DNA from: Actinomycetota bacterium
Lineage (GTDB): Bacteria > Actinomycetota > Thermoleophilia > Solirubrobacterales > Solirubrobacteraceae
Direction: 5' to 3'
Assembly (NCBI GenBank): GCA_005788585.1
Contig: SYBY01000010.1
Span: forward strand, 1 to 13,835
Length of the DNA stretch: 13,835 nt
The stretch's first letter is position 1, and every line of letters starts with the position of its first letter. Positions 1 to 5,135 of the stretch are shown in pieces. The notes under the pieces were generated by a model, which was given only the letters and a program-made list of their open reading frames with translations, was not told where the DNA came from and did not search any database. Both the position numbers and the translations under genes were made by a program.

Positions 1-984
1 CAGGCGGCGATCGCCAAGGGCCGCTCGCAGTGCGTCTTCGAGGCACTCAACGAGTTCTCGGGCCAGGACATCCAGCCGCTGACGAAGGACAACCTGAACC
101 TCGAGCAGCTGATGGCCATCCCGTCGGTCAAGGAGGCGCTCGACAAGCAGAAGCTCGGCACGCGCCCGATCCCGGTGCCGGTCTACCAGTACCACGGCCA
201 GGCCGACGAGTTCATTCCCGTCGGGCAGGCGCACACGCTGAAGAAGGCCTGGTGCGCCCGCGGCGTGAAGGTGAAGTTCGACCTGTACAAGTCCGAGCAC
301 ATCGTCACGCAGACGCAGGCCGGCACGTACGCCACGAACTGGCTCGACACGCGCTTCCGCAACCAGGCGATCCAGTCGAACTGCAACAACGCCGCGACGC
401 CGCCGAGCACCGCGGTGACCAACGCGCAGAACGACCTGCTCTTCGGTCTGGACAAGTGGCCGCTCAGCGGCAACATCTACCTCGACCGCATGAGCTCGCG
501 GCTGACGCTGCCGGCCGGCTCGACGTTCTCCGGTCTGGCGAACATCACCACGGGCTCGCTGTCGAGCCCGGCCAACGGCATCTTCGTCCCGGACTTCAAC
601 GGGACGGTGAACCTCGGCATCCAGATCGGTGTCCGGGTGGGCGTGCAGCAGGCCGCGGCCTGGCAGGGCACGTCGACGCTCGACGACAACGGCGTCGTCC
701 GGCTCGCCGGCACGGTGCCCGCGATCGTCCGGATCAAGACGCTCCGGCTCGGGCTCATCACGCTCGGCGCCAACTGCCGGACGAAGTTCCCGGTGCAGAT
801 CCCGTACTCCTTCGAGGGGAGCGTCGGCGACATCGGCGCGGGGCTGCTCACGTCGAGCCGGACCGCCTCGATTCCGGAGTTCGTCGACTGCGGCGCCTAC
901 GGCCCGCTGCTGAGCGCGCTGGCCTCGGCGCCGAACAACCGGTTCACGTTCACGCAGACGCCGCCGGCGCCGGTCGCGTACTAG
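1..984 (+). CDS. Secreted lipase (Candida LIP-type alpha/beta hydrolase), 3' part
   Basis: The frame is open from base 1 to the TAG at 982-984, so the 5' end lies outside the window; 327 residues are visible. The first ~130 residues look like the C-terminal half of the secretory lipase family (PF03583), alpha/beta hydrolases that cleave acylglycerols outside the cell. Visible are the acid strand YQYHGQADEFIPV, with the likely catalytic Asp at visible residue 70, and SEHIVTQ, with the likely catalytic His at residue 100. The nucleophile Ser and signal peptide would be upstream. After Cys128 comes a ~190-residue tail rich in Ser, Thr, Gly and beta-type sequence, with two Cys (residues 259 and 297); I do not recognise it as a named domain, and it may be a surface or substrate-binding module. 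Family assignment is from motif recognition, and a tannase-like or other LIP-related esterase remains possible. Confidence 0.72.
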   Translation, partial: QAAIAKGRSQCVFEALNEFSGQDIQPLTKDNLNLEQLMAIPSVKEALDKQKLGTRPIPVPVYQYHGQADEFIPVGQAHTLKKAWCARGVKVKFDLYKSEHIVTQTQAGTYATNWLDTRFRNQAIQSNCNNAATPPSTAVTNAQNDLLFGLDKWPLSGNIYLDRMSSRLTLPAGSTFSGLANITTGSLSSPANGIFVPDFNGTVNLGIQIGVRVGVQQAAAWQGTSTLDDNGVVRLAGTVPAIVRIKTLRLGLITLGANCRTKFPVQIPYSFEGSVGDIGAGLLTSSRTASIPEFVDCGAYGPLLSALASAPNNRFTFTQTPPAPVAY

Positions 985-1008
985 CGCGAGCCTGACGTCG
1001 GTCTGACC

Positions 1009-1039
1009 GCTGCGGCCGCCCCTTGTGGGCGGCCGCAGC
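1009..1039 (+). terminator. Strong GC hairpin after the lipase gene, possible terminator
   Basis: The arms CTGCGGCCGCCC (1010-1021) and GGGCGGCCGCAG (1027-1038) are perfect reverse complements with a 5-base loop, CTTGT; G1009 and C1039 extend the stem to 13 bp. It begins 25 bases after the lipase stop. Only a poor T stretch follows (GGTTAAGG), so this is not a classic intrinsic terminator. Many high-GC actinobacteria use hairpins without a U-tract, which makes termination plausible. Because it ends 5 bp before the putative -10 box of the next gene, it could instead be an operator. Confidence 0.6.
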
Positions 1040-1043
1040 CGGT

Positions 1044-1049
1044 TAAGGT
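1044..1049 (+). promoter_or_regulatory. Putative -10 box (TAAGGT) for a leaderless AIM24 transcript
   Basis: TAAGGT fits the actinobacterial TANNNT -10 consensus. It is followed by exactly 6 bases and then the ATG at 1056, which would put transcription start on the A of the start codon. No good -35 is visible; the region where one would lie is the hairpin. An AAGG at 1045-1048 could alternatively serve as a weak ribosome binding site, so the two readings compete. Confidence 0.45.
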
Positions 1050-1055
1050 CGGTCC

Positions 1056-1730
1056 ATGAGCGAATCCGATCAGGCCTTCGGCCGTTTCGACGAGGTCGAG
1101 ACCGGCGAGGCCTTCACCCTGCAGAACCAGTGGCTGCTGAAGGTCGAGCTCGCCGAGGGCTCGGTCATGGCGCGCAGCGGCTCGATGGTCGCCTACCAGG
1201 GCGACGTGCGCTTCGAGCACAAGGGCGGCGGGCTCGGCCGGCTGCTGAAGAAGGCCGCCACCGGGGAGGGACTGCGGCTCATGCAGGCCTCGGGGTCCGG
1301 GGAGCTCTTCCTCGCCGATCAGGCCATGCTCGTGCACGTCATGCGGCTCGACAACGACGCGATCACCGTCAACGGCCGCAACATCCTCGCCTTCGAGGAG
1401 GGGATCGAGTGGGACATCACCCGCGTGAAGGGCGGCACTGCGGGGATGCTCGCGGGCGGCCTCTTCAACGTGCACCTGCGCGGGACCGGCACCGTGGCGC
1501 TCGTCTCCGACGGCCAGCCCGTCCGGCTGCAGGTCCACGAGGCGCCGACCTTCGCCGATCCGCAGTCCGCGATCGCCTGGTCGAGCGGCGTGACGACCAC
1601 GCTGAAGACCGACATGCAGGCGAAGTCGTTCATCGGCATGGGCTCAGGCGAGAGCTTCCAGCTGGGCTTCTCCGGTCAGGGCTGGGTGCTCGTGCAGCCC
1701 TCCGAGGGCCGGATGGTCATCACGACCTAG
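1056..1730 (+). CDS. AIM24 family protein
   Basis: A 224-residue protein with the beta-rich pattern of the AIM24 family (PF01987), named after a yeast mitochondrial protein and common in bacteria, where its role is undefined. Family-like stretches are GSMVAYQGDVRFEHKGGG near residues 46-63, GSGELFLADQ, and the closing SGQGWVLVQPSEG. There is no signal peptide or membrane segment, so it is probably cytoplasmic. The length is usual for the family. The ATG at 1056 is chosen because the similarity begins soon after it and a TANNNT box lies 6 bp upstream. Its TAG stop (1728-1730) overlaps the stop of the convergent gene within a CTAG palindrome. No function is inferred beyond the family name. Confidence 0.85.
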   Translation: MSESDQAFGRFDEVETGEAFTLQNQWLLKVELAEGSVMARSGSMVAYQGDVRFEHKGGGLGRLLKKAATGEGLRLMQASGSGELFLADQAMLVHVMRLDNDAITVNGRNILAFEEGIEWDITRVKGGTAGMLAGGLFNVHLRGTGTVALVSDGQPVRLQVHEAPTFADPQSAIAWSSGVTTTLKTDMQAKSFIGMGSGESFQLGFSGQGWVLVQPSEGRMVITT

Positions 1731-2047
1731 TGGTGGGCGGGCTCCAGCAGCTCGGCCTTCGCGCGGCTGACGGCGACCTCGCCGCCCATCACGCCCATCC
1801 GGTTGATCTCGATGTCGCCCATCTCCTCGGTGATCCACTGGTGGGCGAGCTCGTTGGACCGCTCGGACTGATCGGCCTGCTCGAAGATCGTCATCGACGC
1901 GATCCGGCCGTTGCCGAGGTCCAGGCACTGGTAGGAGATGAACCCCGGCTCCTGGGCGAGCGCCTCGGCGAAATCGCGGTCGACGCGATGCATGAACGTG
2001 TCGGCCGCGTCGGGCTCGATGCGGTACGTGCGAATGCTGGCGAACAT
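1727..2047 (-). CDS. Antibiotic biosynthesis monooxygenase (ABM)-fold small protein
   Basis: A 106-residue protein resembling the ABM superfamily (PF03992), small dimeric alpha/beta barrels that include cofactor-free monooxygenases and many uncharacterised stress or quinone-related proteins. Seen are an N-terminal strand (MFASIRTYRIEPDAADTF), the central EPGFISYQCLDLGNGRIASMT that typifies the fold, and a helix carrying SNELAHQWI. The ATG at 2047 is chosen because GAGGGGAG lies 5 bases upstream; the frame is open further upstream but that stretch overlaps the preceding gene. It lies 20 bases downstream of the SnoaL-like gene, very probably in the same operon, a pairing that suggests linked small-molecule chemistry. 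The substrate is unknown. The protein ends in two His, and its stop is shared with the convergent AIM24 gene. Confidence 0.8.
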   Translation of the reverse strand: MFASIRTYRIEPDAADTFMHRVDRDFAEALAQEPGFISYQCLDLGNGRIASMTIFEQADQSERSNELAHQWITEEMGDIEINRMGVMGGEVAVSRAKAELLEPAHH

Positions 2048-2067
2048 CGGTGCTCCCCTCGTGGTGG

Positions 2068-2505
2068 TCAGCCCGCCGCTTCGGCGAGCTGGGGCAGTGC
2101 GTGCAGCTGGCGGTACAGGCCGGCGGCGTCGGTGTAGGTGGTCTCGGCGGCGATCTCCCCGTTGGCGTCCAGGCGGATGACGTTGCAGCCCGCCATGTTC
2201 GCCGGATACCCCGTGGGCGCCAGGCCCACGAGGTCGCCCAGGTGCGTGCCCTCGGCTCGCCACTCCTCGCAGATGAGGTCGCCGTCGCAGGCGACGCGCG
2301 TGGCGCGGACGTGGAGGTCGGGGAACGCCCGCAGGTACGCCTCGGCCGCGTTGCGGATCGCCGCGCGCCCGTGGAGCGCTTCGGTGAGCGTGATGTCGCG
2401 GGACACCGCGTCCGGGGCGTAGCAGGCGGCCACGCCGTCAGGGTCGTGCGCGTTCCACGCGCCGGTGAGTCGGTCGATGAGATCGGCGCAGTGCCTCTGC
2501 GTCAT
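2068..2505 (-). CDS. SnoaL-like (NTF2-fold) ester cyclase-type protein
   Basis: A 145-residue protein of the SnoaL-like/NTF2 superfamily, cone-shaped alpha+beta barrels that include polyketide cyclases and many putative isomerases. Typical features are the N-terminal helix with WNAHDPDGVAACYAPDAV, the segment HGRAAIRNAAEAYLRAFPDLHV, the strand EEWRAEGTHLGDLVGLAPTG and the end segment AAETTYTDAAGLYRQL; the GTH...GL.PTG pattern is that of the ester-cyclase branch. The ATG at 2505 is chosen over an upstream in-frame start because GAGGAG lies 6-7 bases before it. It is first in a two-gene operon with the ABM-like gene and has a good sigma70-like promoter. The substrate cannot be read from sequence. 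Confidence 0.82.
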   Translation of the reverse strand: MTQRHCADLIDRLTGAWNAHDPDGVAACYAPDAVSRDITLTEALHGRAAIRNAAEAYLRAFPDLHVRATRVACDGDLICEEWRAEGTHLGDLVGLAPTGYPANMAGCNVIRLDANGEIAAETTYTDAAGLYRQLHALPQLAEAAG

Positions 2506-2535
2506 GACGATCTCCTCTCGTCGGGTCCGCAACTG

Positions 2536-2564
2536 ACGGTACGCGCGGGCGCGCGGGGCTGCAA
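2536..2564 (-). promoter_or_regulatory. Sigma70-like promoter for the SnoaL-ABM operon
   Basis: On the minus strand TTGCAG (2564-2559) and TACCGT (2541-2536) are separated by exactly 17 bases, a -35/-10 pair matching housekeeping actinobacterial promoters. Transcription would start near 2529, giving a leader of about 24 bases that holds the GAGGAG ribosome binding site. The -35 reaches to within 2 bases of the ATG of the divergent thioesterase gene, so the two directions must share this 61-bp gap. Confidence 0.6.
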
Positions 2565-2566
2565 CC

Positions 2567-3115
2567 ATGAACCGCATGAGCGACCCGCCCGCCCCCGAGC
2601 CCCACGAGGCGACGGTCTCCTTCCACGAGCCCGTCGACGTGCTCCCGCACCTGCTCGGACTCGACGGGCTGAGCTACGTCGAGTCCGTGCGCGACGGCCG
2701 CCTGCCGCCCGACCCGCTGATGGAGGCGATGGGCATCGTGGTGACCGAGGCCGAGCGCGGCCGCGTCGTCATGGAGGCCGTCCCCCAGCGCCACCACTTG
2801 AACCTCGGCGGGATCGTGCACGGCGGGTTTCTCGCGACCATCCTCGACGCGGCGACGGGGTTCGCGCTGCACACCACGCTGCCCGCGCAGTCGACGGCGC
2901 CGCACGTCGCGGTCGCCTACCAGTTCCTGCGCGCCGGGCTGCCCGGCGTGCGGATGCGCTGCGAGGCGACGGTCCTGCGCACCGGCACCCGGCTCGGGCA
3001 CGTCCGGGCCGAGCTCTCCGACGAGAACGGCCGCCAGCTCTCGACCGCGGAGACGACGCACGCGGTGCTCGTCGTCGAGGGGATGGACCATCTGCAGGCA
3101 GGGCCGTCGGCCTGA
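2567..3115 (+). CDS. PaaI-type hotdog-fold thioesterase
   Basis: A 182-residue protein with a hotdog domain of the PaaI/4HBT type, which hydrolyses acyl-CoA thioesters in the cytoplasm. The core signature HLNLGGIVHGGFLATILDAA lies at residues 77-96: HGG is 85-87, and Asp94 on the following helix is the expected catalytic acid. The later strand AETTHAVLVV closes the fold. About 50 residues precede the domain, slightly longer than a minimal PaaI protein. The start is ATG 2567 or the in-frame ATG 2576; neither has a strong ribosome binding site (GCGGGG lies 8 bases before 2567). The stop TGA lies in a 4-base overlap with the next gene. The acyl-CoA substrate is not predictable; phenylacetate genes are not adjacent, so the symbol paaI is not given. 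Confidence 0.85.
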   Translation: MNRMSDPPAPEPHEATVSFHEPVDVLPHLLGLDGLSYVESVRDGRLPPDPLMEAMGIVVTEAERGRVVMEAVPQRHHLNLGGIVHGGFLATILDAATGFALHTTLPAQSTAPHVAVAYQFLRAGLPGVRMRCEATVLRTGTRLGHVRAELSDENGRQLSTAETTHAVLVVEGMDHLQAGPSA

Positions 3116-3873
3116 CGCGGCGGCTGGGCATCGCCGTGCTCGCGGCGCTCGCGCTCGCGGTGGTCTCGCCCGCGCTCGCGCAGGGCGCGACGCGCTGGAC
3201 GCCCGATGTCGCCTCCGCGCGCGCGTACGCGCTGGAGCGTCCGGGCACGGAGTCGTTCTCGGTGCGCGACGGGACGCGCGCGTGGGGATACCAGCCTCGC
3301 CGCGTGGTCCGCACCGCGAGCCTCATCAAGACGATGTTCCTCCTCGCGTATCTGCGCCGTGAGGACGTCCGCTTCCGGCCGCTGGGCCCCGCGCAGAAGG
3401 CGCTGCTCGACCCGATGATCCGCAAGTCCGACAACTGGACGGCGACCCGCGCGCGGATGATCGTCGGGGACGCCGCGGTCCGGCGCCTGGCGCGCGCGGC
3501 GGGGATGCGGAGCTTCTGGCCCGCCCCGGTCTGGGGCGGCAGCTCGACCACCGCGCGCGACCAGGCCGTGATGTTCCAGCGCCTCGAGCGGCTGCTGCCG
3601 CCGCGCCACCGGGCCTACGGCCTGCGCCTGCTGCGGACCATCGTGCCCTCGCAGCGCTGGGGGGTCGCCCGGGTCGTGCCCGACGGCTGGCGGATCTACC
3701 ACAAGAGCGGCTGGGGTTCGGGCAGCGGGGCGGTCGACCACCAGGCGGCGCTGCTGGTCAAGGGCGACCGGCGGGTGGCGCTGGCGATCACGACGACGTC
3801 GAACCCCAGCCACAAGGAGGGCAAGGTCACGCTGCGCGGGATCGCCTTCCGGCTGCTGCGCGGACTGCGCTGA
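3112..3873 (+). CDS. Exported beta-lactamase-fold serine hydrolase
   Basis: A 253-residue protein of the class A beta-lactamase/PBP-like superfamily (beta-lactamase2 type, PF13354), acting outside the membrane. From CTG 3112 it opens with TRRLGIAVLAALALAVVSPALAQG, a textbook signal peptide with cleavage near residue 23-25. The three active-site motifs are present: SLIK (nucleophile Ser70, Lys73), SDN (106-108) and KSG (198-200). No ExxLN omega-loop motif is seen between SDN and KSG, so efficient beta-lactam deacylation is doubtful; a peptidase or esterase role on wall peptides is as likely. The start is inferred: no ATG, GTG or TTG in frame leaves an intact signal peptide; the next GTG (3136) loses the basic N-region. 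GGCAGGG sits 8 bases before the CTG. The gene overlaps the thioesterase by CTGA, and its stop abuts the convergent gene. Confidence 0.78.
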   Translation: MTRRLGIAVLAALALAVVSPALAQGATRWTPDVASARAYALERPGTESFSVRDGTRAWGYQPRRVVRTASLIKTMFLLAYLRREDVRFRPLGPAQKALLDPMIRKSDNWTATRARMIVGDAAVRRLARAAGMRSFWPAPVWGGSSTTARDQAVMFQRLERLLPPRHRAYGLRLLRTIVPSQRWGVARVVPDGWRIYHKSGWGSGSGAVDHQAALLVKGDRRVALAITTTSNPSHKEGKVTLRGIAFRLLRGLR

Positions 3874-5082
3874 TCAGCGTGCGGTGAGGCGCACGGTTGG
3901 GCGCGGCGCGTCCCCGACGAACGCCGAGACCTGGACCTTCGACCCCGTCGCCGCCCGCCGGCTGAGCTTCACGCGGACCATCGCCGTGCGGCCCGGCGCG
4001 AGCCGGACGCGGGAGACCCCGAGCTGCCGTCCGCCCTGGCGCACGACGACGCGGATGCGACACGAGTTCCTCCGGGCCTTCGAGCAGCGCATCCAGACGC
4101 GCAGCGACCGGCGGTCGGCGGCCAGGCGCGGACGGCCGAAGCGCGCCGGGGCGGCGGCGCGGGCGCCGAGCACGTCACCCTCCTCGCTGGGCGGATCGAC
4201 CTTCGTCCCCGGCGTCGACGGCGTCCCGAACGGGACGTCGGCCTGCGGCGGGGCAGGCGTGGCCGGGGGCGTCGTGGGACGCGGCGTGGGCTGGACGGCG
4301 TCGTAGCCGAGGGCGCTCCAGATCAGGTCGGCGTACGTGTCGTGCCCGGCGGCGGACGGGTGTGGGTCGCCGCCGTTCTGGCACACGAGCAGGTACGTGC
4401 AGATCGACGCGTCCTGGTTGGCCGGCGGGCTGTTGAACACGGGGTGGGGGTCGACGAACACCGCGCCGGCGCCGGTGGCGGCGGTCCGCAGGCGGTCGTT
4501 GAAGGCGGCGTGCTGGATGTAGCGCGCCGGTTGGCCGGGCTCGTTGTGGCTGAACGGGTCGCCGTAGCCGGTGACGACGAGGTCGGCGGCGGGCGCGGCG
4601 GCTCGTAGCGCGGCGACGATCTGCGCGAGGCGGCTCTGCGCGTCGTCCAGGTCGACGCCCTGGAGCAGGTCGTTGCCGCCGGCCGTCACGATGATCGGGC
4701 TGACCTCCCCGGGGTACGCGGCGACGAACGCGAGTGCGGCGTCCAGCTGACTCCCGGCGTGTGCGTCGTACTGATCGATGCCCTGACACGCCGAAGCAGC
4801 GGGTCCGATGATCATCGCCGTCGTGGCCTGCGGACAGCTGTAGTTGACCGCCGTGTGGCCGGGGCGCACCGGCTGCAGGCGGAGTTCGAGACGGTCGACG
4901 AAGCTCGTGAACCGGGCACCCCAGCCGGGGGTGCCGTTGACCACGCCGTACGGAACGGAGTCACCGATCGCGAGGCTGAACCGTGCGGGCGCGGCGTGGG
5001 CCGCCGGGGCGAACAGCAGGGCAGCGAGCAGCCCGCAGAGCAGCGCCACGGCTGCGTGTCGTCGTCCTTGGCGGCGCATCAT
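3874..5082 (-). CDS. Secreted SGNH/GDSL hydrolase with C-terminal beta domain
   Basis: A 402-residue protein with a signal peptide (basic MMRRQGRRH, hydrophobic 10-26, AHA cleavage near 30). The SGNH esterase/lipase fold follows: block I AIGDSVPYG with nucleophile Ser42, the GGND block with Asn137, and DPHPSAAGH with likely catalytic His241 and Asp239. Four or more Cys in the catalytic part suggest disulphides. A Pro/Thr-rich linker (about 262-300) leads to a C-terminal basic, beta-rich domain with the close pair Cys333 and Cys341, probably a surface-attachment or ligand-binding module. The substrate is an ester (lipid, acetylated glycan or similar) outside the cell. Tandem ATGs at 5082 and 5079 are the candidate starts, with no strong ribosome binding site. 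It follows the VanW gene by 53 bases on the same strand and may share its transcript. Confidence 0.87.
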   Translation of the reverse strand: MMRRQGRRHAAVALLCGLLAALLFAPAAHAAPARFSLAIGDSVPYGVVNGTPGWGARFTSFVDRLELRLQPVRPGHTAVNYSCPQATTAMIIGPAASACQGIDQYDAHAGSQLDAALAFVAAYPGEVSPIIVTAGGNDLLQGVDLDDAQSRLAQIVAALRAAAPAADLVVTGYGDPFSHNEPGQPARYIQHAAFNDRLRTAATGAGAVFVDPHPVFNSPPANQDASICTYLLVCQNGGDPHPSAAGHDTYADLIWSALGYDAVQPTPRPTTPPATPAPPQADVPFGTPSTPGTKVDPPSEEGDVLGARAAAPARFGRPRLAADRRSLRVWMRCSKARRNSCRIRVVVRQGGRQLGVSRVRLAPGRTAMVRVKLSRRAATGSKVQVSAFVGDAPRPTVRLTAR

Positions 5083-5135
5083 CCCGGGTAGTCGGCGCTT
5101 CTGGCGCGGACTGCAGCAGATTCTCGCAGCTGGGT

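Noticed and set aside
2050..3111. Upstream extension of the serine hydrolase frame, giving a 607-residue protein
   Set aside because: The extension is antisense to the SnoaL-like gene and out of frame with the thioesterase; its composition is Arg/Ala/Gly shadow sequence, and a signal peptide begins only at 3112.
5083..5135. Gap between VanW and SGNH genes searched for terminator or promoter
   Set aside because: GGCGC occurs as a direct, not inverted, repeat and no TANNNT box at a useful distance was found.
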